From positions 1 through 64,000 of the forward strand of contig QCJK01000002.1 of assembly GCA_003216075.1 (NCBI GenBank): a DNA stretch of 64,000 nt, read 5' to 3'. Below are positions 34,343-45,373 of this stretch, one piece after another. Source of the DNA: Prochlorococcus sp. AG-409-B05 (GTDB lineage: Bacteria > Cyanobacteriota > Cyanobacteriia > PCC-6307 > Cyanobiaceae). Position numbers and translations under genes: made by a program. The notes under the pieces were generated by a model. The model worked only from the letters and a program-made list of their open reading frames with translations. It did not search any database and was not told the origin of the DNA. Numbering within the stretch: position 1 is the stretch's first letter; each line of letters begins with the position of its first letter.

Positions 34343-35857
34343 ATGGAAAACAATTTTTTTGATAATGGAATTGACCCTATTTCTATAGAAAATCGTATAA
34401 ATCAAATAGAGACTGGGAAAGTAGGTTTTTATAGCGTTGGATTGTATCCAGCTTCATTGGCCTATAACTGCGCTATGCAAAATATGGGAGAGAACCTATT
34501 GCTATCTCCTCGACCAGGAAGAAAACTATTAGGAGCATTCCCTAATGAATCTATAGAAGGAATGGACCAAATTCATGTTGAAAGAATGTTAGCTATGGGT
34601 TCACATAAAGAAGGGGAGGAAACTGTCAATAATAAACTTTCAGATCTAATATTACGTTGCGAATTAGTTATATTAAGTGCCAATAGCAAACATATTCAAT
34701 CAGACCTGCAAGAAGCCATTAGACTCCGTATCCAACTTCAGAGACAGCGAGTAGTAATAGCTTGTTTGGCTGGTTCTTTCTGTCATGATGCTGTTAACAA
34801 CCAGTCATATGTACTTTGTGAAAAATACCAATCATTGGCCTTCTTTTCAGGTTTCCATCGTCACGGAGCACTTCGAAATCCTTTGGATAGCTTTACTGCT
34901 AATTTCACCCATCCTGATGCTTTATCCGCAATGCTAGGTGCAAGAATGCTAGATAAACTATCTCCTAATATACAAGTTTCACCTGGTGTGCATAACCTTG
35001 AAGCGCAGTATATAAAAGCTGCTAAAAATATGGCTTCTGTATTTGCTGGTTTTGGCCATACATTCCATAGTGATAATCAAGGCTTGTTACCAACATTACT
35101 TACTCTTTTGTTAAATCAGTGCTTAGATCAAGCTGCTAGTGTATCGATGTGTAGAAAAGATAGAATAGAACTATATAAAAATCAGCCATTTTCATTAACT
35201 GAGTTAGGTTATGGTGTACAAAGGATAGAAGCTGCTCTTATTAGAGATGGAGATATGGAGCAAGTTAGAGATCATACTTTTTCTCAATTAACAGCAATGG
35301 TTGCAGATGTTAGAGGTAGTATGATGTACCCTCAAAATGGTACACCCACAAGAAACTTTATAGCTGGCCAAATATTGGCAAAAAACATGAAGAAGTTCAG
35401 AAGATGTCCAGAAAACATAGATGAATTTATCGATTGGTGTGAAACTTCTGGATTAAAATCTGGAGCTTTAGAAGGCCTTAGGTCTTTAGAATATTGGCCA
35501 CAAATAATTGTTAGTTATTCAATTCCATTACATGATGCTTCTCTTATTAATCTTCTATATATGGCTATATTTGCAGAGTCTGAATTCAAAAATAATATAT
35601 TTGATGTCATGGCAGATAGCCGAGAATTAACTAATTATTGCCAGGAATCTGTCAGACCAACTCATAGTAGAAAATATGCAGAAGCTCTAAATAATTTGGC
35701 TGATCCAGAGTCAATACAACTTTTAGTAAATTCTGTTATTTCAAAAAATATTATATCTGCCCAAAAAAAACATTCTAATTCTCAAATTTTAAAATCAAAT
35801 ACTAACATTCCGTCCTACATAAAGACCATGAAAAGTATTGAAGGTTTTTTTAATTAA
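34343..35857 (+). CDS. Rossmann-type dehydrogenase-like protein next to stpA
   Basis: A 504-residue protein from the ATG at 34343; an upstream TTG at 34313 would add ten residues, but AAGGA precedes the ATG at good spacing. The N-terminal half has a nucleotide-binding-like strand and turn (KVGFYSVGLYPASLAYNCAM). A helical domain follows with HNLEAQYIKAAKNMASVFAG, as in glycerol-3-phosphate or 6-phosphogluconate dehydrogenases. The canonical GxGxxG is altered. By context with stpA a role in polyol or compatible-solute metabolism is possible (inference). Confidence 0.6.
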   Translation: MENNFFDNGIDPISIENRINQIETGKVGFYSVGLYPASLAYNCAMQNMGENLLLSPRPGRKLLGAFPNESIEGMDQIHVERMLAMGSHKEGEETVNNKLSDLILRCELVILSANSKHIQSDLQEAIRLRIQLQRQRVVIACLAGSFCHDAVNNQSYVLCEKYQSLAFFSGFHRHGALRNPLDSFTANFTHPDALSAMLGARMLDKLSPNIQVSPGVHNLEAQYIKAAKNMASVFAGFGHTFHSDNQGLLPTLLTLLLNQCLDQAASVSMCRKDRIELYKNQPFSLTELGYGVQRIEAALIRDGDMEQVRDHTFSQLTAMVADVRGSMMYPQNGTPTRNFIAGQILAKNMKKFRRCPENIDEFIDWCETSGLKSGALEGLRSLEYWPQIIVSYSIPLHDASLINLLYMAIFAESEFKNNIFDVMADSRELTNYCQESVRPTHSRKYAEALNNLADPESIQLLVNSVISKNIISAQKKHSNSQILKSNTNIPSYIKTMKSIEGFFN

Positions 35858-35858
35858 G

Positions 35859-36175
35859 CTAAATTATTGCTGTACTTCTTTTTCTTATACCGCCTGATTC
35901 TCCATGATCATGATTACCTGGTGTAACAAAAACTGGCGAACGTATTTCTCCTATCAATTCTATTACTTCCATTACTTGTTGTGTTTGGACAGTAGATGAA
36001 TCAAACAGATCACCAGCAACCAAAACGGCATCTATTTCTTGTTCATTTGCAATAGCTGCTATTTTACTGACTACTTCTAGTCGTGCCTTGTAGATGAAAT
36101 CGTTTTTGTAAATCGATGATTCTTCCGTAGGGCTTACCGATTTGCCAATCTGCTGTATGGAGGATGCGTGGCAAG
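35859..36175 (-). pseudogene. SbcD-like metallophosphoesterase, frameshifted and truncated
   Basis: One minus-strand frame starting from a TTG at 36175 encodes LPRILHTADWQIGKPYGRI, the canonical first motif of SbcD/Mre11-type nucleases. A second frame, one base shifted, continues with ARLEVVSKIAAIANEQE, VLVAGDLFD and VFVTPGNHDHG, the next motifs. The switch fits one extra base between the HLQ and ARLEVV codons. The coding sequence stops shortly after GNHDHG, where roughly three quarters of a normal gene is missing. Both defects make a relic. Confidence 0.85.
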
Positions 36176-36370
36176 GAAGCAACTACAGTTAAAATCTATA
36201 TCCTATAAGATACTGCTTTTTCTATTGTTGTATAGAAATTCATATATGATTTTTCTTAAGAGCTACAAAACCCCTCTTGCAGCAATTATTTCCTATGGTT
36301 CTGTCAATCGTAATTGTATAGTAGTGTAGAAGGATTAACATTGATTTCATAACAACCTTTTTGCGATACT

Positions 36371-37513
36371 TTGGAAACTATAGAGTCTCTGCCTTTCGAC
36401 ATCGCTAAGAAATACTTTCATTCTGAAAGTATTTCTAGCATAAATAAAATTAATACAGGATTAATAAATTCTACTTATGTTGTGAATGTAAATACGACAT
36501 ACGAAGACTCTTATTATATTTTGCAAAAGATGAATATTAATGTTTTTAAAAAACCATTAGATATAATATCAAATCTCCGAACTATAGGTCATTATATATC
36601 CACTAATAAGAATAAATTAAGTCCTGTCTTATGTCTAAATGAATGGCAAGTACCCCTGCTTAGAAAACCATTAAATTCAAATAATGACTTTATAGAAGAT
36701 AGTTCTGGGTTTTGGCGTTTAACAACATACATTACAAATACGAAAACAGTTACTTCAATTAGTACTGATTTAGAGGCATATCAGCTTGGCCTGGGGTTGG
36801 CCAAATTTCACTATTTAGTTAGGGATATTCCTTTAGATAAGCTCAAAGTAGTTATTCCAAATTTTCATTGCACCCCAATTTATTTACAAGAATATGATAA
36901 TTTCCTGACTCACAATAAATCGTATTTTAAGTATACAACTGAAATCGCAGGAAGAATCGACAAATTGAATAAATTTATTGATTTAAGACGTGATTACGTC
37001 AATTTATTCACTGATTCAACTATAAATTATAAATTATCCAAAATTCCGATACACGGGGATCCTAAAGTCAATAACTTCTTATTTGATTTAGGTACCGATA
37101 GAGCATTAGCCTTAATTGATTTAGATACCGTTCAACCAGGATATATTATCCTTGATATTGCAGACTGTTTGAGATCCTGTTGTAATCAAATGGGAGAGGA
37201 ATGTCTCTATTTGGATTTAGTTACTTTTAACATAGGTTTATTCGAATCTTTTATTGAAGGTTATTATTCCTTCCCATTAAATCCACTTAACCATGAAGAA
37301 ATCCTTTATATACCGTACGCGCTTAGACTTATTACGTATGAACTTGGCTTAAGATTTTTCTATGACTATCTAAGTGGTGACAGATATTTTAAAACTCTAA
37401 GTCCAGAAAATAACTTATTAAGAGCTGAAGTCCAATTCCAACTGCTTCATAGTATAGAATCGAATTTTGATCAAATTTACAATTTCATTACTAAATATCT
37501 AAACTCTATATAA
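36371..37513 (+). CDS. aminoglycoside-phosphotransferase-fold sugar kinase-like protein
   Basis: This 380-residue protein starts at a TTG. It has the APH catalytic motif KIPIHGDPKVNNFLFD (catalytic Asp after HG) and the Mg-binding ALIDLDTVQPG. The closest relatives by pattern are N-acetylhexosamine 1-kinase-like enzymes (NahK), with an N-terminal NTGLINSTYVV nucleotide loop. Resistance to antibiotics is not implied. Phosphorylation of a sugar or glycerol-type solute would fit the stpA neighbourhood (inference). Confidence 0.75.
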   Translation: METIESLPFDIAKKYFHSESISSINKINTGLINSTYVVNVNTTYEDSYYILQKMNINVFKKPLDIISNLRTIGHYISTNKNKLSPVLCLNEWQVPLLRKPLNSNNDFIEDSSGFWRLTTYITNTKTVTSISTDLEAYQLGLGLAKFHYLVRDIPLDKLKVVIPNFHCTPIYLQEYDNFLTHNKSYFKYTTEIAGRIDKLNKFIDLRRDYVNLFTDSTINYKLSKIPIHGDPKVNNFLFDLGTDRALALIDLDTVQPGYIILDIADCLRSCCNQMGEECLYLDLVTFNIGLFESFIEGYYSFPLNPLNHEEILYIPYALRLITYELGLRFFYDYLSGDRYFKTLSPENNLLRAEVQFQLLHSIESNFDQIYNFITKYLNSI

Positions 37514-37627
37514 CTAACCCCTATTGATACAAAAAATACCATATCTCAGAATCCTAAAATTCTTTATTGAATTCTCTTATTTATTGTATAAATTGTTTTA
37601 ATTTGAATTTAATAATTTAATGACGCT

Positions 37628-38686
37628 ATGATTGGAGAACCTTTACAGACTGACATGAGAATATCAAAAATTATATTTCTTTTTGGTTTTATACCTCTTG
37701 AAGCCCTGTTACCTTTAAATAATTTTCACTTAAATTCTCTCGATAACGATTCTAATCATTATGAAAATATACTTAATAGTGAGACAAACTCTTTTGCCTT
37801 AGATGCTAACCTTAGTAAGACTTCTTTAGAAAAGGGTACAAGATATCCACTTATCCCAAAAGATGTCACTGAACTAGTTGCCTTAATTATTAACATTGAG
37901 TCAACAATAATAGATCCCAAAACTTCACCTGATTCCATGCCATCTTTAGGCCATTATCAACAAGTACTCTATAGATATTTGTCATTAAACCCTATTATTT
38001 CTAAAGAGATAGAAGAATTACTCCCCCAAAAATATAAATCTATATTGCTTCGACATTTGTCTGCAAGAAAGCAATTTCTAGAGTTGAGTAAGAAATATAT
38101 CAAATCAAATATGTTGCCAGCATGGGAGATAATCAATCCTGAAACTCCTGAGGATCTTTACTCTTTCTATCTCAAAGCTCAGGCTGCTACTGGTATCGAC
38201 TGGGAAGTACTTGCTGCAATCAATCTAGTTGAAACTGGCATGGGTCGAATCAAGGGCTTTTCTGTAGCTAACGCTCGTGGGCCTATGCAGTTTTTGTCAA
38301 CAACTTGGGAACTTCCTGGTGTTGGTAATGGAGGAGATATCGATGACCCTCATGATTCTATCCAAGCTGCCGCCCGTTATCTTGTTATTAGAGGAGGTCT
38401 AGAAGATATTAGAAAAGGTCTTTGGGGCTATAACAACAGTGATTATTATGGCAAGGCAGTTATGGAATATGTCTCTTTGCTAAAGGATAATCCAAGGTAT
38501 TTTTATGCATTCTACCATTGGGAAATACACGTAAATACCCCTCTTGGGGATATTTGGCTTCCAGTTGGATATAGCCAGGAAACACCAATACCTATATCGA
38601 CCTATTTAAAAAACTATCCAGTTAGTGCTCCGCCCGATTACTCTGCAATTAATTCAATTAAACCTAACGAGTGGCCAAAGAATTAA
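37628..38686 (+). CDS. lytic transglycosylase, SLT domain
   Basis: This exported protein of up to 352 residues has a hydrophobic N-terminal segment (ISKIIFLFGFIPLEALLPL); the true start may be the Met at residue 12. The C-terminal half has the SLT core GIDWEVLAAINLVETGMGRI with catalytic Glu, then ARGPMQFLSTTWELPGVGNG and AAARYLVIRGG. It cleaves peptidoglycan in the periplasm. The next gene overlaps its 3' end by 16 bases. Confidence 0.85.
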   Translation: MIGEPLQTDMRISKIIFLFGFIPLEALLPLNNFHLNSLDNDSNHYENILNSETNSFALDANLSKTSLEKGTRYPLIPKDVTELVALIINIESTIIDPKTSPDSMPSLGHYQQVLYRYLSLNPIISKEIEELLPQKYKSILLRHLSARKQFLELSKKYIKSNMLPAWEIINPETPEDLYSFYLKAQAATGIDWEVLAAINLVETGMGRIKGFSVANARGPMQFLSTTWELPGVGNGGDIDDPHDSIQAAARYLVIRGGLEDIRKGLWGYNNSDYYGKAVMEYVSLLKDNPRYFYAFYHWEIHVNTPLGDIWLPVGYSQETPIPISTYLKNYPVSAPPDYSAINSIKPNEWPKN

Positions 38687-39366
38687 CACACAGAGCTGAT
38701 GAGCTGAAGGGACTTGGTTGGTCGTCTGATGACGTGTCAAGGTACGCTGAACTTTGGGATTACCGTCAGCGTTGGGGGGCTATCAACCTAGAGAGAGACG
38801 ATAGACAGTTTTTACGCAAGGCAGAGGCTGCGCTTCCAAAAATTCTGAGTGGTAAGGCATCTACCAAAAAACCGATCAATGAAAAGTCCTATTACAAATG
38901 GCTTCTTTTTTATCTCGAAGCCATGAATGACCTAGAGAAGACCAGTGAACTTCCTCAAGGGAGTCGTGGATTGTGGGCAATCATTATTGAAGAAGAGTTG
39001 AGAGTCCTTGATTACTATCAACCTGTTTTAGGGCTTCCTGACACCATAAAAGCTAAGGGCCTTGATGCTGTTCGAGAATCTTTGGTTGAAAAAGCCATTA
39101 CTAGTGAAACCACAAATATGCACTACATTGAATTTGATTTTCAAGCTCCTCTTGAAGCCTTAAAGAAAACGCAATCTACTAATTGGCGTTCCTTAAGGGA
39201 AGTGATCCCAGTTGAACAGCAGACATATCCAATTTTGAGCTCAGATGCATTACAACAGTTTCGCGAAGAGGTTCGTAATGAGCTCTCCAACTTGATTCCT
39301 GATTTATTTCCTTCACTGTCCGAGTCTGATAAACCCAAACTTCCTAACGATTGGAACCGGGAATGA
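38671..39366 (+). CDS. conserved hypothetical protein, 231 aa
   Basis: It starts at a GTG that overlaps the end of the transglycosylase gene, giving translational coupling. The protein is soluble and helical, rich in Trp and charged residues (LTHRADELKGLGWSSDDVSR, then YAELWDYRQRWGAINLERDD). No catalytic motif was recognised. It sits between the transglycosylase and metY. Confidence 0.7.
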   Translation: MAKELTHRADELKGLGWSSDDVSRYAELWDYRQRWGAINLERDDRQFLRKAEAALPKILSGKASTKKPINEKSYYKWLLFYLEAMNDLEKTSELPQGSRGLWAIIIEEELRVLDYYQPVLGLPDTIKAKGLDAVRESLVEKAITSETTNMHYIEFDFQAPLEALKKTQSTNWRSLREVIPVEQQTYPILSSDALQQFREEVRNELSNLIPDLFPSLSESDKPKLPNDWNRE

Positions 39367-39376
39367 TGTTTTGTAG

Positions 39377-40738
<1,362 letters not shown>

Positions 40739-40752
40739 GGAGGTATAATTAA

Positions 40753-41646
40753 ATGGCTTTAATTCTTCCACGAAGTTACCATAAGATCTCAGCTGTTGAA
40801 AGGAATCATATTTCATGGATAGAACCCGAACTGGCTGAGAAACAAGATATAAGACCTTTACGAATAGGCATCTTAAATATTATGCCTTTGGGTAAGCAAT
40901 ATGAGTTTAATTTACTACACCCTCTTGGTCTTTCCCCACTTCAAATCGAACCTATATGGATACGTTTAAAAAGTCATTCCTATAAGACTTGGGATCTTTC
41001 TCATTTGGATAATCTTTATGTTGATTGGGAGAAAGCAATGTCCCCTTCTCCCTTGGATGGTCTAATAATTACTGGAGCTCCTGTAGAAAATCTTCTTTTT
41101 GAGGATGTTAATTATTGGCCAGAGCTAATAGAACTTATTGAGGAGGCCAGGATAAATTGTGCTAGTACTCTTGGTCTTTGTTGGGCAGGTTTTGCATTAG
41201 CTTATTTGGCTGGTGTTGATAAGAAATGCTTTTCTAAAAAGCTCTTTGGTGTATTCCCCATGAGAAGTCTTGTTCCAGGACATCCACTTATGGGAACTCA
41301 GGATGATCGTTTCTTCTGTCCTCAGAGCCGTCATGCTGGATTGCCAGACGATTCAATGGAAGATGCGCAACGACAAGGTCGTCTAAGACTTCTTGCTTAT
41401 GGAGATCAAGTTGGATACACAATATTTGAAACTACAGATCAAAGACAATTAATGCATCTAGGACATCCTGAATACAATGCTGGTCGCTTGTTAACAGAAA
41501 TGGAAAGAGATAGAGCCAGAGGAGATGTTCTACCACCTGTGAATTTTGACCCTGACAATCCAGAGACATCTTGGAGATCACATCGAAACTTACTTTTTCA
41601 ACAATGGTTATGGTTTTGTTATCAGAGAGTTAGCCTCTTTACATAA
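40753..41646 (+). CDS. metA: homoserine O-acyltransferase
   Basis: MetA activates homoserine with succinyl- or acetyl-CoA, giving the substrate for MetY. This 297-residue protein has LRIGILNIMPLGKQYEFNLL and the catalytic Cys in STLGLCWAGFALAYL. A C-terminal RQLMHLGHPEYNAGRLL carries the active His and Glu. Acetyl or succinyl preference cannot be read here. Pairing with metY 14 bases upstream is typical of direct sulfhydrylation. Confidence 0.93.
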   Translation: MALILPRSYHKISAVERNHISWIEPELAEKQDIRPLRIGILNIMPLGKQYEFNLLHPLGLSPLQIEPIWIRLKSHSYKTWDLSHLDNLYVDWEKAMSPSPLDGLIITGAPVENLLFEDVNYWPELIELIEEARINCASTLGLCWAGFALAYLAGVDKKCFSKKLFGVFPMRSLVPGHPLMGTQDDRFFCPQSRHAGLPDDSMEDAQRQGRLRLLAYGDQVGYTIFETTDQRQLMHLGHPEYNAGRLLTEMERDRARGDVLPPVNFDPDNPETSWRSHRNLLFQQWLWFCYQRVSLFT

Positions 41647-41743
41647 TAATTAAAGCCTTATTGATTATAATTGTTTGCTTTCTATTGTCATAGTATAATA
41701 CTTTTATTTATTTAGACAAGAATTTAAATTATTATTGGGATAG

Positions 41744-43405
41744 TTATTTTACTTTTAGCAGAGACTTAATTGTAATTATTGAGGAGTCAATATTTGTGAC
41801 TTCATCTATTTTTACTTCTATTTTCTTTTCTTCATTAGTTAATGGCTCTTGGAATATTATTTGTTGCTCCCTTATTTTGAAATCTGCTTCCGATTGATTA
41901 TCAATGTCCTTTAATCTTTTCGAAATTCTCCTTTGGGCTGTCAACTCTGAGCACTCGCAAGTAACTATTACATTAGGAACATTCCTCACTTTGGCAATAT
42001 CCAAAATTATTCTTCTTTCTTTTCTTCTTAAGAATGCTGCGTCAATTATAGTAATAAGACCACTATCTAGACATCCCTTTGTAAGATATGGTACCCATTC
42101 TTGATATAGCCAGGTAGTTACTTCTTCTCTATAGGGATCTCCCGTAAAAAGTGTAAATTTATTTGTTTTGCTAAATCTTGCTTTTTCATGACCATACTTT
42201 TCTTGTAGATTTAAGCGACCAAATGCTCTTTTCCTTTCTATATCAGATTGAATTCTTATTCCAAATAATTTCCTATAAAGAATTTCACTTATAAAGGTTT
42301 TACCACTTCCACTACGACCATGCATAATTATTATACCTTTTAGTGGGATTGATTGGATTTCTTTTGCTGTTTTAATATATACATCTAGATCATTTTTTAT
42401 TTTTATAGACTGTCTTGGAGTTAGACCATTAGATAAGTGCTTTTTTTGCTCTACTGTTAAAGTAGCAACTTTTGCTCTTACCAAGGCTCTATAAACTAAA
42501 TACCATTGTAAAAATCGTGTTCCAACATAGTCACCAGTTTCTTCCAGCCATTTATTTAGCAAGGTTGCAGACGTCTCCTTTTGATTTTTGCATATTAGAT
42601 CTACTATCAAAAAAGCAATTTCGCTTATTGGATCAATAGTTCGTAGATCCTTATTAAAATCAATACTGTCAAATATCTGGAATGTATTGTTTTGCATTAA
42701 TCGAATATTTCCTGTATGTAGGTCCCCATGACATTCTCTAATAACTCCTGAGGATTGTCTTTCTAATAATTCTTTTCCAAATTTGTTTTGGTAATCTTTA
42801 GTCCAATTAAAATATACTTTTAACCATTTTAGGTTACTTTTTGTATGTTTATACTTCATTAATATCTTAAGATTTGAAATTATTGGATTATTAATTTCTT
42901 CCAATGTTTTAAGTTTATAATTATTTCCTGCTTGTTCGACAGTAAAATGAAAACTTGCAAGTTTCGTAGCTAGTTTATTTATAGAAGCTTTATCTAATTT
43001 TCTTTTTTCTAGTTCAAAGCTAAATAATTGTTTTTGAGGGAACTGAATCATTTTAACGGCACTATCTATTATCTTGTGAGAATGTATTTTCTTAGCTATA
43101 TTAGAGACAATTCTGGCTTTTTCGACAGGTCCTAATATTATAACAACACCTAAATATAATTCAGGAGATAGTCTACTATTTAACTTGATTTCTTCTTCAC
43201 AACATTGGTTTCTTAATTCGTATGTTGTCATCTTTATATGTTCTAGATCAACAGACTTCTTTAGCTTATAAGCATATTTACCTGTGAGGAATATCAGTGA
43301 AATATGTGTCTCAATAAGTTTTATGGTATCGATTTTGTGTGGATAGGCCTCTTGGCTCATTAGAGCTTTTATTAATTTTTGTTGATAGTTATCTTTTTGC
43401 TTCAT
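41744..43405 (-). CDS. fused phosphotransferase and P-loop kinase-like protein
   Basis: A 553-residue bifunctional-type protein. The N-terminal half has the APH motif IRECHGDLHTGNIRL and FDSIDFNKDLR (about residues 226-260). The C-terminal half has a P-loop MHGRSGSGKTFISEIL (about 358-375) as in gluconate- or chloramphenicol-kinase-like AAA proteins. The family is annotated as bifunctional aminoglycoside phosphotransferase/ATP-binding protein, with unknown substrate. It is divergent from the AlkB-like gene. Confidence 0.8.
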   Translation of the reverse strand: MKQKDNYQQKLIKALMSQEAYPHKIDTIKLIETHISLIFLTGKYAYKLKKSVDLEHIKMTTYELRNQCCEEEIKLNSRLSPELYLGVVIILGPVEKARIVSNIAKKIHSHKIIDSAVKMIQFPQKQLFSFELEKRKLDKASINKLATKLASFHFTVEQAGNNYKLKTLEEINNPIISNLKILMKYKHTKSNLKWLKVYFNWTKDYQNKFGKELLERQSSGVIRECHGDLHTGNIRLMQNNTFQIFDSIDFNKDLRTIDPISEIAFLIVDLICKNQKETSATLLNKWLEETGDYVGTRFLQWYLVYRALVRAKVATLTVEQKKHLSNGLTPRQSIKIKNDLDVYIKTAKEIQSIPLKGIIIMHGRSGSGKTFISEILYRKLFGIRIQSDIERKRAFGRLNLQEKYGHEKARFSKTNKFTLFTGDPYREEVTTWLYQEWVPYLTKGCLDSGLITIIDAAFLRRKERRIILDIAKVRNVPNVIVTCECSELTAQRRISKRLKDIDNQSEADFKIREQQIIFQEPLTNEEKKIEVKIDEVTNIDSSIITIKSLLKVK

Positions 43406-43460
43406 CGGCCATACTTTTGATAAATAATTATTATTATCTCTTATAAACCCTGATTTTTGT

Positions 43461-44015
43461 ATGAGACCATGGCGATTGATTAAGGGATGGATGGTATCTT
43501 CTAATTGTTTGTATTGGAAGAAAATTCTTATAGAGAAAATTAATTGGAGCCAACCTGTAGTAAAAGTCTTTGGTCAAACACATGCTGTTCCAAGATTAGC
43601 TGCATTCTTAGCTAAGGAAAGAATCTCCTATCGATATAGTGGATATCATTGCACTGCAGAATTATGGCCTGATTGGTTTCTCCCTTTACTTGATGCTGTA
43701 AATACTCAGTGCGATGTTCAGTTTAATGGTTGTCTTTTGAACTTTTATCGTAATGGTTACGATCGCATGGGTTGGCATGCCGATAATGAGGCGGAACTAG
43801 ATTCATCCTCAAAAATTGCTTCACTATCTCTTGGAGCTACAAGAGATTTTCATTTTAAGCATCGTAGTGATAAGACTAAATCTAATTTGCTCTTATCGGA
43901 TGGTGATCTTTTAATTATGGAAAGTCTCTGTCAAAAGGATTGGCTTCATTCTCTTCCCGCACGAAATAGAGTGTATGAACCTCGAATTAACCTGACTTTT
44001 AGGAGATATATATAA
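43461..44015 (+). CDS. AlkB-like 2-oxoglutarate/Fe(II) dioxygenase
   Basis: This 184-residue protein fits AlkB-family repair enzymes that demethylate nucleic acid bases. The iron ligands are HxD in GWHADNEAEL and a distal His in KDWLHSLPARN. The 2-oxoglutarate-binding Arg is in EPRINLTFRR. FNGCLLNFYRNGYDRMGWHA is typical of eukaryote-like ALKBH2/3-related bacterial forms. Start from the ATG at 43461 is the natural one. Confidence 0.9.
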   Translation: MRPWRLIKGWMVSSNCLYWKKILIEKINWSQPVVKVFGQTHAVPRLAAFLAKERISYRYSGYHCTAELWPDWFLPLLDAVNTQCDVQFNGCLLNFYRNGYDRMGWHADNEAELDSSSKIASLSLGATRDFHFKHRSDKTKSNLLLSDGDLLIMESLCQKDWLHSLPARNRVYEPRINLTFRRYI

Positions 44016-44144
44016 TAAAAGAAATATAACTAAAATCTTAATTATATTTCAAAATAAAAAAAGTAAAAATTAAGTAAATTTTGTGGTCTTTTTTATCATT
44101 AAATAGGAGTAAATTCTTAGCTGGGTTGGCCCTTATTTAGTCTT

Positions 44145-44435
44145 TCAATTCTCGCCTTCATTGTTGGCTTTTGATTCAGCCTCTGCTTTGGCTTTTGCCT
44201 TTGCAGCAGCAGCAGCTTTAGCTTTTGCTTCGGCTTCAGCAGCAGCCTTGGCTTTCGCTTCAGCCTCTGCTTTGGCCTTGGCAGCAGCAGCAGCTTTCGC
44301 TTCTTCTTCTGCCTTGATAGCCTGCTCTGCGTAGTAGTTTCGACTCATACGTTGGTCAAACATCCAAAATTGTGCAATTACAATTGGGACGTGTATTAAA
44401 CCGCCTGCTACAACTGTGAATTCGCTGTAAGCCAT
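44145..44435 (-). CDS. membrane protein with Ala/Lys/Glu-repeat tail, 96 aa
   Basis: The first 30 residues form a hydrophobic anchor (MAYSEFTVVAGGLIHVPIVI, then AQFWMFDQRM). Residues 36-90 are almost entirely Ala, Lys and Glu (TolA-like long charged helix), and the end is NNEGEN. The DNA for the tail is itself repetitive (44166-44315). It might span from the membrane as a rigid helix. I recognise no family, though the N-terminal part looks like that of a small thylakoid or inner-membrane protein. Confidence 0.65.
   Translation of the reverse strand: MAYSEFTVVAGGLIHVPIVIAQFWMFDQRMSRNYYAEQAIKAEEEAKAAAAAKAKAEAEAKAKAAAEAEAKAKAAAAAKAKAKAEAESKANNEGEN
44166..44315. repeat. degenerate repeats encoding an Ala/Lys/Glu helix
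   Basis: GCAGCAGCAGC tracts and CTTTGGC/CTTCGGC units recur within about 150 bases and encode the AEAKAKA-type tail. Codons alternate between Ala and Lys/Glu, so the protein pattern and the DNA repeats both can expand or contract by slippage. Confidence 0.6.
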
Positions 44436-44629
44436 TCTTTTTAATTAGCCGCTAATCGAAGTATACAGCTAAGTTCCTATTGCAATTATTCTATAAGACT
44501 TTGTTTTCTTATTTCTTACGAAGTCGTTGCGTGCAGCTCTATAGCATAAACCAAAATCAAATGTCCTGTCCTTCTATGAGTCTTCACCTAGCCATGGATC
44601 TCAAAGCCTAAGACCTAAGGAGCAATTAG

Positions 44630-45373
44630 CTACATCATTTGATTTAGGAATCTCTTACTGCGTTCCTCTTTAGCGTTGTTGAAGAATGATTGCGGTGTTG
44701 ATGTTTCTACTACTTTGCCCTCGTCCATAAAAAGGACTCTATCGGCAACCTCTTTGGCGAAGTTGATTTCATGAGTGACTACAACCATAGTCATGCCTTT
44801 CTCAGCAAGACTTCTCATTGCGTCGAGTACTTCTTTTACCCTTTCAGGGTCAAGAGCGCTTGTTGGTTCATCAAAAAGCATGATCTCAGGGTCTAACGCG
44901 AGGGCGCGAGCTATCGCAACGCGCTGTTGCTGTCCTCCACTGAGTTGATTTGGGTATTTCTTAGCCTGTTCAGCAATTCCCATTTGGCGTAGTAGTTCTA
45001 TTGCTTTCTCTTGAGCTTCTGTAGGGCTTTTGCGTTGGACTTGAATTGGTGCAAGAGTTATATTTTCTAAAATTGAAAGGTGTGGAAATAAATTGAATTG
45101 TTGGAAAACCATACCTACTCGACGTCTAATTTCTCGTACATTAAGTTCATTGTGATTACAATCTAGAGTAATACCTAGAACTTCAATATTCCCAGCATCA
45201 ATTATTTCGAGGCCGTTAAATGTCCTTATAAGGGTACTTTTCCCGGAGCCAGAGGGACCCATGACGACTAGTACCTCTCCCTTTTCTACTTCTAAATTTA
45301 TAGTATCAAGTGCTTTTTTGTCTTGCTCATACGATTTGACCAAATTAGCAGTTTTTATGACTGGGCACGTCAT
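44630..45373 (-). CDS. polar amino-acid ABC transporter, ATP-binding protein
   Basis: This 247-residue ATPase has Walker [16 protein letters not shown], signature [20 protein letters not shown] and Walker [15 protein letters not shown]. It matches GlnQ/AapP/BgtA proteins that power amino-acid uptake. Its start overlaps the stop of the upstream permease gene by four bases (45370-45373), so it is the last gene of the operon. Confidence 0.93.
   Translation of the reverse strand: MTCPVIKTANLVKSYEQDKKALDTINLEVEKGEVLVVMGPSGSGKSTLIRTFNGLEIIDAGNIEVLGITLDCNHNELNVREIRRRVGMVFQQFNLFPHLSILENITLAPIQVQRKSPTEAQEKAIELLRQMGIAEQAKKYPNQLSGGQQQRVAIARALALDPEIMLFDEPTSALDPERVKEVLDAMRSLAEKGMTMVVVTHEINFAKEVADRVLFMDEGKVVETSTPQSFFNNAKEERSKRFLNQMM

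Noticed and set aside
36371-37513. Antibiotic-resistance gene reading of the APH-fold protein
   Set aside because: The pattern is closer to sugar kinases and the context is metabolic; no resistance determinant is implied.
44166-44315. Possible CRISPR or tandem-repeat array
   Set aside because: The repeats are short, irregular and fully explained by an Ala/Lys/Glu coding tail.
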